A stretch of DNA of 64,000 nucleotides. It comes from Prolixibacteraceae bacterium. Lineage in GTDB: Bacteria > Bacteroidota > Bacteroidia > Bacteroidales > Prolixibacteraceae. Where the stretch lies: the NCBI GenBank assembly GCA_019459485.1, contig JAIBEZ010000031.1, positions 1 through 64,000 of the forward strand. Direction: 5' to 3'. Position 1 is the first letter of the stretch. Each line of letters opens with the position of its first letter. The position numbers were made by a program, and so were the translations under genes. The notes under the pieces are model-generated. The model was given only the letters and a program-made list of their open reading frames with translations. It did no database searches and was not told the DNA's origin. This document shows positions 37,201 to 45,186 of this stretch, one piece after another.

Positions 37201-38506
37201 TTATACCGGGTAGCATCTTACCAATTTCAGCCGAAACAGAATTCGTAGGATCAATGGAGGCGTTTAGTGGTACCCAGGTATTATAAATTCCTTCGAAGCT
37301 TTTAATTTTTTCAGGTAAATCGCCCGATACAAAACCCAGTGTTCCAGAAGTTTGGTTCGACAAACGAAGGAAGAAAAGCATCAAAGCCGCAGAAATTACA
37401 TCTTCAGCTTTTTGCTCCGGAAACAGAATATCCAACTGTGAAATGGTCTTTTCATTCAGTGTTGTTTTCGTAACCGATGGGCTATCTGCTCCGGTTACGA
37501 CCGGCCAAATCAAAAATTCGGTTTTGGCCAGTTCCTTTTTCCAGAAAGGTTCAAAGCGGGCCATGCTTCCAAAACGAACCAATGCATTTTGAGCTACTTT
37601 CTTATCAGTTTCGGGCATTTGAGTGCCAATTTCCAGAAGATTTTCAACAGGGGTCTTCACACCGTTTTTATCGTACAAGACTTCAGGAAGTACCAACCCA
37701 TCCGCACAATAAAATCCTCTTTTCCCATTAAAATCAATGATTTGGCCAGCATTGCCCTTCTGATTAAAATCAACCGATGCTTTGGCAACCACAAAATATT
37801 CGTTTCGGATGTAAAGCAATGGCAGCGTAAACTCGTTGGCATAATGACTGCTGAAATTTGTTGCCCGAATCAGCGTGTCAATCGATTTCGCTGATCTGTC
37901 GCAGGTAATCAATCCGAAATTTTCCGGACGGGCAGCCAAAGGATAATAGGTTCGGTTGGCCAGATTTTGGGCTACCGGCGTTAATTTCCGGTTGACGATT
38001 GATGTAACCAGTTCACCAAAACTTTTTAGCGCGGCTTCAAAACAGCGGGTGTTTATCGAAAGGGCAGTATCGTTTGGCAATACCGGAATTAACTGACCGG
38101 CAACGATATCTCCGGCATCAATTTCATCAACCACTTCGTGCCACGAAACGCCGTGTTCTGTTTCGCCGTTCATTGTTGCCCAGTTGCTGGCATACATTCC
38201 GGCATAGCGGGGGAGTGGGGCATCGTGGTAATTGATGGCCATGATGCGCGCCAGCGAGGTAAATTGTTTTTTCAGAATCAGGCTATTGTTGATACTGAAG
38301 ATATAATCGACCGGTTCGAAAACCGATAAATTGCTGAGGTTGCTGTATTTTGGGAAGGTTTCTGAGGCATTTTCACGGATCAGCCATTCATCGCCCGAAA
38401 CCAATGCCTGAATACTGATTCCTTGTTCTTTTAAAATGGCCATGCACTTTTGAGGGAGATGTCCTTCTCCAACTACAATGCATGTTATTCTATTCTGATT
38501 TTCCAT
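34211..38506 (-). CDS. Single-module NRPS: formyltransferase - half condensation - adenylation - carrier - thioesterase
   Basis: About 1431 residues; ATG at 38506 is chosen over the adjacent GTG. Domains: (1) a methionyl-tRNA formyltransferase-like domain, ~1-295, with N93/H95 in INYHDAPLPRYAG and D131 in EIDAGD matching the FMT catalytic Asn-His-Asp; (2) ~320-545, resembling only the C-terminal half of a condensation domain, with no HHxxxDG; (3) adenylation domain ~555-1050, with YTSGSTGIPKG (702-712), FDASIEEIF (747-755), NTYGPTETT (843-851) and Lys in NGKVDK; (4) carrier domain with Ser1101 in DLGGHSLKA; (5) thioesterase with LIHGAG and nucleophile Ser1231 in GFSLGG. It should activate one amino acid, perhaps formylate it on the carrier, and release it to an acceptor. 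It sits inside an exopolysaccharide operon, with its own PPTase next to it. The amino acid is not readable with confidence. Confidence 0.93.
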   Translation of the reverse strand: MENQNRITCIVVGEGHLPQKCMAILKEQGISIQALVSGDEWLIRENASETFPKYSNLSNLSVFEPVDYIFSINNSLILKKQFTSLARIMAINYHDAPLPRYAGMYASNWATMNGETEHGVSWHEVVDEIDAGDIVAGQLIPVLPNDTALSINTRCFEAALKSFGELVTSIVNRKLTPVAQNLANRTYYPLAARPENFGLITCDRSAKSIDTLIRATNFSSHYANEFTLPLLYIRNEYFVVAKASVDFNQKGNAGQIIDFNGKRGFYCADGLVLPEVLYDKNGVKTPVENLLEIGTQMPETDKKVAQNALVRFGSMARFEPFWKKELAKTEFLIWPVVTGADSPSVTKTTLNEKTISQLDILFPEQKAEDVISAALMLFFLRLSNQTSGTLGFVSGDLPEKIKSFEGIYNTWVPLNASIDPTNSVSAEIGKMLPGIKKAEKSETFTRSTRIRYPELRNNAADLPEIIISKASAETNLLNNDSIVINLINNEISYHIPSGTKYSGVGSIAESFEMFLQNLVEAPAKQVNEIELISAEKALEITKNINEAIGKAVTMEDVFTQFTKVADVFRDQTAIFDSGITYSYNTFANDIENLSATMIGMGIKPGQIVAVVIGRNYNYFTAIMATLRCGASFLPIDPTMPTERKQFFCTDASVSLILIDSEVSDLVENIPVLDVSKIKENPSVGDLPKISYHPDSVAYIIYTSGSTGIPKGVKISRKALANFISGAIGLYEFTSNDHVLQFSSLAFDASIEEIFCSFCSGAGIYLRTAEMLVTDELLRFSHQHQISVWDLPTAYWRQVIQSDGYLNQPLPESLRLVIIGGEAVSTTDVTLWNKRETKHRLFNTYGPTETTVVALAFEIKVGYQPETTVPIGQPLPGYRIYITDANRQMVPEGIAGELLVAGDSLALGYLNREPEQNKAFIWFETPDNGLQRCYCTGDLVIAGQNGLIYYQGRVDAQVKIRGYRVEPGEIEQQICSFDGVETCVVAISTNASGEKSLFAFYTEKSEPVSAQTIKEELKKKLPAYMVPEMIVPVAQIPLTSNGKVDKRSLINTAKEKLAQSTNESAKPTNETEEFVLGLWKKVLSIDSMGIDDDFFDLGGHSLKAVQLMAEIKKLKDINIPLASLIQNSTVRTFAPLLTSEDKDSFWQCLVPIRPKGTKTPLFLIHGAGLNVLLYQSLTHHLKDDRPIYAFQAKGLDGSRELSNNIEEMADDYIEEIKKVQPNGPYMLLGFSLGGFIAFDMAKKLANKGNEVSFAGVIDSVSSMAKHLQSPTEERLFNLKVSAIKPFYVTWLLLKEPWAGKRRLLHNKYKSIRFSIIFKLIQLGIMKEKDRKITVEDGKPMFLSDNVEMAMTEALIKYELKPAEIQLDLFRAGKPTFYIPNRKDYGWNRFARKGVIVHTLPDEHSRIFAPPNDQYFAEVLDKRLDEIESNMKL

Positions 38507-38523
38507 CACATTTTTCTTTTGAA

Positions 38524-40203
38524 CTATAATATTATAAATTTTCCTGATTCGGAAAGCTTCTCTGAACGGATTAAATAAATATAAATACCCGGAACAAGGT
38601 GGGAAACATTGACTTCTGCGATTCTTTTTTCAGGCTTGATACCCGATTGCTGAAGGACATTGACGCCTTGCAGATTAAAAATTTCCAAATAAATATCGAA
38701 CCCAAATTCTTGCTGAATACTGATTTTCAATTGGTCTTTTACCGGATTTTGTAACAATCGGCTTTTCCTGTGGGTATTTTGAGGCTGAATCAGGCTGGAA
38801 GTTGATCCATCGTATTCGAAGGCTCCAACATCTGATTGGGCACCATAAGGACGGAGTATTCCCGAAAAATCGAACCCGACGACATTGCTTTCATCCGCAA
38901 CATCAATTAGCGGAGAACCTTTTGTTAGTTTAAAATCGTTGGGCAACTGCATATCTGGCGATACAAAACCTGCCAGATCTGCATTCCGTGCAAGGTAATT
39001 ATTCAACATAGTCGCATCAGAGGCGGTATATTGAAACATGATGTAGGAATCTTTTCCTTTAAAGCTGGTATTGTCGTTTTCGTAATAATCGAAATTTCCC
39101 GGATTGATAATCACGTTGGACGAAATCTGGCTCCCCTTGCTTTTTACGCTGGAGAACCGGATACCCTCAGACTTTGGATTGATAATATTGTTGTGCAGAA
39201 TATAAAAAGCGGCGTCGGCCTGAACCGAAACATCGGTAACAAAAATACCGTGTTTCATTTGCGTCAAATCGGTTGGCCGAAAGCTGCGGCCAGCATCCAA
39301 AATAATGTTGTTGAAAATTTTGTATTCGCCCAGGCCGTGACTTTCGATTCCGTTTCCTTTGCCCTGACTGATGAAATTGTTGTAGCAATCGCACTTTGAG
39401 CCTCCGCCAATGGTGATGCCCGACATTTGTGATTCGGTTTGCAACTGACTGTCGTACAGAACGGTATTGTTGTATATCTGGCAATCGTTGGATGCAGAAC
39501 TTACCTGAATTCCATCCCATCCCGAATATTTGATGATGTTGTTGTAGATTCTTACTCCATCGAGCAAACTGGGCATCAGAAGAACATCCTTTCCATCGCA
39601 TTGCACGGTTTGTCCAAAGTATTTGGTGTTGCCCACATACAATCCTTCGTCGCCCACATTGGCAATGTAATTGTCGTGAATACTGGTATTGTACTGGGTA
39701 AATGTTCCTCTGACCGAGGCCAAGGTACAATCTGGATCGGTTTTGGCATAGATGCCGCCAATCATGCAGTTTTCTATGGAAACATGTTCAATCTCAAAGT
39801 TTGTACTCAGTTCTCCGATTCCCATTCCGCCGCCATTGGCCACTCTTTTTATCTGAAACCCATAAGTTATTCCGGGGTCGCCGGTACCGGTAAATTTAAA
39901 ATTGCTGCAATTCTGAATGGAAATACCAAAATAGTGATCGGTGTCGATGGTAACCGCACCACCCGAATTGATCATGACAATTGGTCTGAATGTGCTTCCC
40001 TTGAAATTCTTTATCAGCAAATATTTGCGGTTTCCGGCAGCAAAGTAGAGGGTGTCGCCGGGCCCAACTTCGTTGTAAGCTGCATCGTTTCCATCAAGAT
40101 AAATTATTTCCGGTCCGATAAGGAAACTGGTTTTCTGACCAACAGCCAATTGAATAGTTATCGGTAAAATTCCCAAAAGTAGTATGGCAAGCTTTTTTAT
40201 CAT
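38524..40203 (-). CDS. Right-handed parallel beta-helix protein with T9SS sorting domain
   Basis: 559 residues with a signal peptide (ends near AVGQ, ~23). The middle (~100-420) has the Asn-rich repeats of a right-handed parallel beta-helix (segments such as IYNNIIKYSGWDGIQV and CYNNFISQGKGNGIES). A C-terminal ~80-residue domain (LLQNPVKDQLKIS ... VPGIYIYLI) is a type A T9SS sorting domain, which sends the protein across the outer membrane. Beta-helix proteins in polysaccharide clusters are often lyases, epimerases or binding proteins that act on the finished polymer. I see no clear catalytic motif. It lies between the NRPS and a GT2 with gaps of 17 and 3 bp, so it is made with the polysaccharide. 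Confidence 0.88.
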   Translation of the reverse strand: MIKKLAILLLGILPITIQLAVGQKTSFLIGPEIIYLDGNDAAYNEVGPGDTLYFAAGNRKYLLIKNFKGSTFRPIVMINSGGAVTIDTDHYFGISIQNCSNFKFTGTGDPGITYGFQIKRVANGGGMGIGELSTNFEIEHVSIENCMIGGIYAKTDPDCTLASVRGTFTQYNTSIHDNYIANVGDEGLYVGNTKYFGQTVQCDGKDVLLMPSLLDGVRIYNNIIKYSGWDGIQVSSASNDCQIYNNTVLYDSQLQTESQMSGITIGGGSKCDCYNNFISQGKGNGIESHGLGEYKIFNNIILDAGRSFRPTDLTQMKHGIFVTDVSVQADAAFYILHNNIINPKSEGIRFSSVKSKGSQISSNVIINPGNFDYYENDNTSFKGKDSYIMFQYTASDATMLNNYLARNADLAGFVSPDMQLPNDFKLTKGSPLIDVADESNVVGFDFSGILRPYGAQSDVGAFEYDGSTSSLIQPQNTHRKSRLLQNPVKDQLKISIQQEFGFDIYLEIFNLQGVNVLQQSGIKPEKRIAEVNVSHLVPGIYIYLIRSEKLSESGKFIIL

Positions 40204-40206
40204 TGA

Positions 40207-41397
40207 TTATTTTCCTCTTTTTGCCCGTTCCCAGTTGACAGTTTGCGAGCCTTTCAAATATCGTTTAAATCCCAGAAAAACAGATAGATTCATGATGAAA
40301 AAGTAATACGGTATGAACAAAAGTTTTACTTTTATCGATTTGTTTTCGAGGTACCAGCCCAGCAGCGCGCTTACGTAAAACACCACCTGAAGCCAAAATA
40401 AAATGCTGTAAAATCCGAAGTTTGTTATTCCTTCGTTTACTGCCAGAACTGTTCCGGCCGGAATCAAAAACAGCAATGAAAGTGGTGCCAGGGTCCAACG
40501 TAAAACGCGATGAGAAATATACTGAAAAGAAAGTGTTCCGTACTTAAAAATATTTAGCAGCGAATTTAGGCGGACAACCGACTGAATCCCTCCAGCAGAA
40601 ATCCGTATTTTACGTTTCAGTTCCTCTTTTACGTCAGCTGAAGCTGTTTCAATTGCATAAGCTTCAGGATCATACTGAATGGTATAGCCGTTTTGGGCAA
40701 CCCGAAGCGAAATAATAAAATCGTCGAGCAAAGTGTCTTTTTCAACTTCCTGAAAGAGTTCTGTACGAATGGCAAACAACTCGCCAGCTGCGCCAACCAC
40801 AGAATAAAGCTCGGCATCCCATTTTTTTAATGTCGATTCGTATTTCCAGTAAAGACCTTCACCGGCACCTGCGGCGGCATCTTTTTCTTTCCCGAAAATG
40901 CGCTTTTCGCCCGAAACACAACCCACTTTCGGGTCGCTAAACAGGTTGACAATCCGGCGGATGGATTCTTTGCCCAGCATTGTATTGGCATCGCAGAACA
41001 CCACGATGGGTGTTTTCACCAGTTTCATTCCACGGTTCATGGCGCCAATTTTTCCGTTTCGCTCCGGAACGTGATGCACTTCAACGTCAATGTATTGCCG
41101 CAGCAACTCAGGAGTTCCGTCATTCGATCCGTCGGTCACCCAAACTTTGTGCAGTTTCTCCGCCGGATAATCCAGCTCGCGCGAGTTTTTTATTTTTGCA
41201 TCCACAAAGTCCTTCTCGTTGTAGGCAGCAATAAACAAAGTCACTTCTGGTTCGTATCCGGGGTCAGGAACCTGCATTCTTTTTAAGCCAAACATCCGGC
41301 GAATTCTGACGATGATAAAAAGCAGGATACCGTAACCCACATAAGCGTAGAATACAATGAAAAGAAAGATCCAGAATAGAATTTCAATTGCTGCCAT
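40207..41397 (-). CDS. Membrane glycosyltransferase family 2
   Basis: 396 residues: one N-terminal membrane helix (~5-30), a GT2 domain (~50-280) and three to four C-terminal helices (~295-375). UDP-sugar binding segments are visible: FIAAYNEKDF, CDANTMLGKES (DxN/D-type metal site) and the acceptor-side DDFIISLR. The layout is that of hyaluronan/cellulose-synthase-like inner membrane GT2s. It should add a sugar to the growing lipid-linked unit or polymer at the cytoplasmic face. The typical processive Q-x-x-R-W is not clear here. It is co-transcribed with neighbours (3- and 9-bp gaps). Confidence 0.9.
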   Translation of the reverse strand: MAAIEILFWIFLFIVFYAYVGYGILLFIIVRIRRMFGLKRMQVPDPGYEPEVTLFIAAYNEKDFVDAKIKNSRELDYPAEKLHKVWVTDGSNDGTPELLRQYIDVEVHHVPERNGKIGAMNRGMKLVKTPIVVFCDANTMLGKESIRRIVNLFSDPKVGCVSGEKRIFGKEKDAAAGAGEGLYWKYESTLKKWDAELYSVVGAAGELFAIRTELFQEVEKDTLLDDFIISLRVAQNGYTIQYDPEAYAIETASADVKEELKRKIRISAGGIQSVVRLNSLLNIFKYGTLSFQYISHRVLRWTLAPLSLLFLIPAGTVLAVNEGITNFGFYSILFWLQVVFYVSALLGWYLENKSIKVKLLFIPYYFFIMNLSVFLGFKRYLKGSQTVNWERAKRGK

Positions 41398-41406
41398 AGA
41401 TCAGTT

Positions 41407-42183
41407 TTAGTAGTTTCTCAACTTTTTAGCATACATGTTAAATTTGTCAACTTTGCCAAATTCGAATACCGCTATTTCTTTCAAAGTATCGGTTATCGGA
41501 AACTGACCACTGTGATAATCTTCAATGATCAGGGTTATTTGCGGATAAAACCTTATAAATTCCATAGCTCCGCGAAGGGCTTCCGTTTCCATTCCTTCAA
41601 TGTCGATTTTCATAAAAATAGCTTCCTCCGGTTCAATTCCCAACGAAGGCATCAGGTCGTCCAATCGTCGTATTTCGGCTTTGTTCTCACCTGGTCTTTT
41701 GTCTTTGTGTAACCTCGATGCGCCAGTATTCAGCGGGTCAAATTTGTAACTGGTTTGGTAATTGTATTCTCCCAAACCATAAGGAAGTATTCTGACTGTA
41801 TTTTGTAAGTTATTTAATCTTAGGTTTTTCATTAATGTTTTTATGTTGTCGGAAACCGGTTCAAAAGCGAAACACCGCTTGTCCATTTTTGCCAGCAGAA
41901 TACAATAATCGCCTATACACGAGCCGGCATCAATGAAAACCGAGAATTCTTTTTTACGTTTCAGAATAAATCTTTTTACGCCCCATTCGTATGCCAGGTT
42001 TGCAAACTGGAAATCGTTGGTGTTGTTGCGGCAAAAGAAGGTTCCGATTGAAGTACGGATAATCCGGTCGTTTTTGTGCGACGTGTTAAAAAGTACATAT
42101 TGCACAGACGTTATAATTGACCTGATATCCCCGTGTTTCAGGTATTCAAAAAAATATCTTAAATAGGTTATCAGTTGCCTCAT
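41407..42183 (-). CDS. FkbM-family methyltransferase
   Basis: 258 residues with an FkbM-type SAM-dependent methyltransferase core: glycine-rich motif VFIDAGSCIGDYCILLAK (~93-110), acidic residue in CFAFEPVSDN, and a later MKIDIEGMETEALRG segment, which is the diagnostic FkbM motif. In polysaccharide clusters these enzymes O-methylate sugar residues. The N-terminal ~80 residues are basic and may bind the membrane or the acceptor. It is in the operon, 9 bp from each neighbour. The acceptor is unknown. Confidence 0.9.
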   Translation of the reverse strand: MRQLITYLRYFFEYLKHGDIRSIITSVQYVLFNTSHKNDRIIRTSIGTFFCRNNTNDFQFANLAYEWGVKRFILKRKKEFSVFIDAGSCIGDYCILLAKMDKRCFAFEPVSDNIKTLMKNLRLNNLQNTVRILPYGLGEYNYQTSYKFDPLNTGASRLHKDKRPGENKAEIRRLDDLMPSLGIEPEEAIFMKIDIEGMETEALRGAMEFIRFYPQITLIIEDYHSGQFPITDTLKEIAVFEFGKVDKFNMYAKKLRNY

Positions 42184-42192
42184 TTTTCGCTT

Positions 42193-42813
42193 TTAAACGG
42201 TCACTCTTTCCCAAATTCCGGTTTGTGGGTTGTATTGTTTAATTACCCTTGCCGGATTCCCAACAGCAACCGAATAGGGCGGTATATTTTTGGTTACTAC
42301 CGAACCTGCTGCAATTACCGAATGTTTCCCGATGGTCACGCCTGCAACTACCACCGAATTGGCGCCAATCCATACTTCATCTTCCAGCGTTATTTTCTTT
42401 TTGGTAACAGGTTGTTTGTGAGGCACGATGTTAATGTCTTCGTAGCCGTGGTTTAGTCCTGAAAGCACAATGTTCTGGGCAAGCATTACATCGTTTCCAA
42501 TGGTCACCGGACCAATCAGCACGTTGCTCATACCAATGCGCACGCGGTCGCCAATCAGCACATCGCCAACACCGTTGTTGATGGTGGTAAAATCTTCGAT
42601 CGTCGAGTCGTTGCCCAGCACAAAATTATTGAATGGCATCACATCCATTCGGGTAAACCGGCAAATGCGCGAGTTTTTACCTTTCGTATGTTTGAACGGA
42701 TTCAAAAATATTTTCACCCAAAGTCGTGGCCGCGACTGGTTTTTCGGCATCATGGCCTTCAATGCCAGTCTCTTCAGCTTCGGATTTGCTTTGATTCTTT
42801 CAATTATGCTCAT
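42193..42813 (-). CDS. Left-handed beta-helix (hexapeptide) acyltransferase
   Basis: 206 residues dominated by hexapeptide repeats ([LIV]-G-x4), from NFVLGNDSTIEDFTTI to GKHSVIAAGSVV. It ends in the typical AVGNPARVIKQY. A His in LSGLNHGYED is in the position of the catalytic base. Trimers of this fold transfer acetyl or other acyl groups from acyl-CoA to sugars. In this operon it probably O-acetylates a sugar of the exopolysaccharide. The short basic N-terminus (KRLALKAMMPKNQ) could contact the membrane. Confidence 0.9.
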   Translation of the reverse strand: MSIIERIKANPKLKRLALKAMMPKNQSRPRLWVKIFLNPFKHTKGKNSRICRFTRMDVMPFNNFVLGNDSTIEDFTTINNGVGDVLIGDRVRIGMSNVLIGPVTIGNDVMLAQNIVLSGLNHGYEDINIVPHKQPVTKKKITLEDEVWIGANSVVVAGVTIGKHSVIAAGSVVTKNIPPYSVAVGNPARVIKQYNPQTGIWERVTV

Positions 42814-42815
42814 GT

Positions 42816-44018
42816 TTAAGGTCTTGATTTTTGAACGGTTTCAAGCGCTTTGGCAATTTCGTTCACGTTGTTTTCCCAGGTATGTTCGCGGGCAAATTCT
42901 TCCCGTTTCCGGCGAACTTTTTCATTGTCTTCCTGAAGTGCCTTTTCAATGCATTCGATGTATTCTTCTTTGTTCTCAGCCAGATAGGTGAACCCGGAAA
43001 AAACACTCATTGCTTCTGTTTTGGTGGCAACAGTCGGTTTTCCCATTGCCAGGTATTCATCTATTTTGCGTGGATAATTGCCAATTGTTACCGGACTCAG
43101 CACCTGCGGATTAATGGCCACATCAAACTGCTTGAGGTAGGAGGGAAGTTCGTTCCCGTTTTTGTTACCCAAAAAGTAAACGTTTTTAAGCTGATGAAGC
43201 TTGCTTGACCTGAATTTGTCGTCTTCCGGGCCGACCAGTACCACGCTCCATTCCGGGCGGCTTTCGGCAATGTGTTCCAATACCTGAATGTCGAGCCGAA
43301 GCGACAACAATGCACCAATGTATCCAATAATTGGTTTCGGAATGTTTTTTATATCATCAGGAATTGTAGTAACCAGGTTGGTGTCAAACAAACTCACGTC
43401 GCAGCCTTGTCCTACGTAAAATGAGTTAGGGTTGTGTTTTTGTGCCAAAGCAGCCAGATAGGTTGAGTTGGCCACTACCAGATTGGCTTTTTTCATGTGC
43501 AGGGCTTCCACCCGAATACCTTGCTTTTTCCAGTAATCAACAGCAATCAGGTTGTCGCGGGTATAGTAAATATAGGATTCAGGTTTCAGAAGTTCTTTCA
43601 TATAAAAACTTCGGAACATGTCGCTATCGTTAAAAATGATAAAATTTTTAAACCCAAGTTCGCCGATTGCCCACGAAATTTGTTTTGCAAACCGTTTGTT
43701 GTTGATCCGGTTAAGCCAGTCGAACAAACCAGCCGGTCCAATCCAGTTGATGGATTCGATTAATTTGGCGGGATAAAGGTTCCATATATTTTTAGAGACC
43801 TCCACCAGTTGAGGTTTTCCATCCTTCACAATTTTGGTGCGTTTTCTTATACTCTCCAGATTTTGGTGCCTGTATCTCGAAATGCGGTCTAATGGTGAAT
43901 TCACGTAGAGGACACGGTTCTTTTTGGCTAATTCTTCAGCAATATTTTTGCAATTACTGCCAATTTCAATGTCCCATGCCTGAATTCCAAGTACAATAAT
44001 ATCGCGGTTTTCTATCAT
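42816..44018 (-). CDS. Glycosyltransferase (GT-B fold, GT4/GT1-like)
   Basis: The ATG at 44018 (MIENRDIIVLGIQAWD) is chosen because it overlaps the upstream stop as ATGA; a longer in-frame reading would run deep into the previous gene. About 400 residues. N-terminal Rossmann half with LGIQAWDIEIGSN, then the nucleotide-sugar half with PIIGYIGALLSLRLD, VVLVGPEDDKF and YPRKIDEYLAMGKPTVA, the last being the typical C-terminal donor-binding stretch. It probably acts at the cytoplasmic membrane on lipid-linked sugar. It is the eleventh gene counting from the receiver at 54421; neighbours are another GT-B enzyme and an acyltransferase. Confidence 0.88.
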   Translation of the reverse strand: MIENRDIIVLGIQAWDIEIGSNCKNIAEELAKKNRVLYVNSPLDRISRYRHQNLESIRKRTKIVKDGKPQLVEVSKNIWNLYPAKLIESINWIGPAGLFDWLNRINNKRFAKQISWAIGELGFKNFIIFNDSDMFRSFYMKELLKPESYIYYTRDNLIAVDYWKKQGIRVEALHMKKANLVVANSTYLAALAQKHNPNSFYVGQGCDVSLFDTNLVTTIPDDIKNIPKPIIGYIGALLSLRLDIQVLEHIAESRPEWSVVLVGPEDDKFRSSKLHQLKNVYFLGNKNGNELPSYLKQFDVAINPQVLSPVTIGNYPRKIDEYLAMGKPTVATKTEAMSVFSGFTYLAENKEEYIECIEKALQEDNEKVRRKREEFAREHTWENNVNEIAKALETVQKSRP

Positions 44019-45184
44019 AGCCCGGTTTTTAGCTTGTTTTGAGGGCCAATTTCCTGATAAATTTTTAGCACATTTTCGGCCATTGCTTTCCACGAAAAAA
44101 GTGCGGCTTGCTGATAGCCCAGTTTTATTTTGCTTCCACGCAACGTACTGTCTGTGGTGAGCTGAATCATGGCGGCAGTAATTTCTTCGGGTTTATACGG
44201 ATCAATGATCAATGCTGCATCGCCTGCAATTTCGGGCATTGACGATGTATTTGAGGTGATGACCGGAACTCCGCAACCCATCGCTTCCAATATCGGAATG
44301 CCAAAACTTTCGCGCAACGATGGGTACAGAAATACCCCGCACTGACTGTAAATCGCCGGAAGATCAGTATTTACAACATATCCGGTGAGATGAATCCTCC
44401 CGATCAATTCAGGTGCCCCGATTTCAGAAAGTATCTTTTTAAGTTCGTTTTGGTCGTAGTCGAGCATTAAAAGCTGCATCTCGCTGTTGGTTTGCTTCAC
44501 AAAATCGGCATAAGCTTTCAAGGTGCCTTTTGTATTTTTTTTCGGGTCGGTATTTCCTAAAAAGAAAAAGAAATGATCCGGAAGGTGGTATTTTTCTTTC
44601 ACGCGGGTAAGTTCTTCCCGATCGGCAACTGGTTTAAAATGTTCGCCTACTCCGTTGTAAACAGCCGTTAAGCGCGAATCGCCTTTCATCCCGAAAAAAT
44701 CGGCAATCCGGTTTTTTTCGAAATGAGAAACGGTGATGATTTTTCTGCTTTTCCTTACAATCCGGGGCACAATAAGTTTACGATACACGTTTCCAAATTT
44801 CTGATAGGGTGTTCCGCTGCCTTGCAGTATTTTTAAATAGCTGTGCTCCATGTAAATAATATCGTGCAGCGTATCTACAACCGGAATAGAGGAAAATATG
44901 GGCGCTGTGTTCGATGTGCAATGCAGAATGTCGCAACCTTCGCGGGCGGCGGCTCTGGGCAAGGCAATTTGTTCCCACAAAGGGTAAAAACCACCGTCGA
45001 GTTTCACAATTTTAAAGTTGGGTGTTTCCTGAATAACCTGATCGTCTTCATCGGGTTTTACGAAAATAACATACTCGTTTTCACGATCGATCAATTGCAG
45101 GTTACGAATCAGTTCGAGCGCCACCATGTCCATTCCGTGTTTTTTCCTGCGGAAAAGTCGTTGTCCTTCAATAGCTATCTTCAT
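44015..45184 (-). CDS. Glycosyltransferase family 4
   Basis: 389 residues, GT-B fold. The donor-binding half has FFLGNTDPKKNTKG, the SLRESFGIPILEAMGCG stretch with the E-x7-E pair typical of retaining GT4 enzymes, and SMPEIAGDAALIIDP. It uses a nucleotide sugar to extend the lipid-linked repeat unit. The start is clear (ATG, 2 bp after the upstream stop) and the end overlaps the next gene by 4 bp. The specific sugar is unknown. Confidence 0.92.
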   Translation of the reverse strand: MKIAIEGQRLFRRKKHGMDMVALELIRNLQLIDRENEYVIFVKPDEDDQVIQETPNFKIVKLDGGFYPLWEQIALPRAAAREGCDILHCTSNTAPIFSSIPVVDTLHDIIYMEHSYLKILQGSGTPYQKFGNVYRKLIVPRIVRKSRKIITVSHFEKNRIADFFGMKGDSRLTAVYNGVGEHFKPVADREELTRVKEKYHLPDHFFFFLGNTDPKKNTKGTLKAYADFVKQTNSEMQLLMLDYDQNELKKILSEIGAPELIGRIHLTGYVVNTDLPAIYSQCGVFLYPSLRESFGIPILEAMGCGVPVITSNTSSMPEIAGDAALIIDPYKPEEITAAMIQLTTDSTLRGSKIKLGYQQAALFSWKAMAENVLKIYQEIGPQNKLKTGL

Positions 45185-45186
45185 GT

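Noticed and set aside
34211-38506. Full condensation domain in the NRPS
   Set aside because: Only the later half of such a domain is suggested by sequence pattern; the HHxxxDG motif is absent and its place is taken by the formyltransferase.
39167-39730. 187-residue alternative frame inside the beta-helix gene
   Set aside because: Same-strand out-of-frame reading rich in Gln/Arg/His; the overlapping frame has clear T9SS and beta-helix features.
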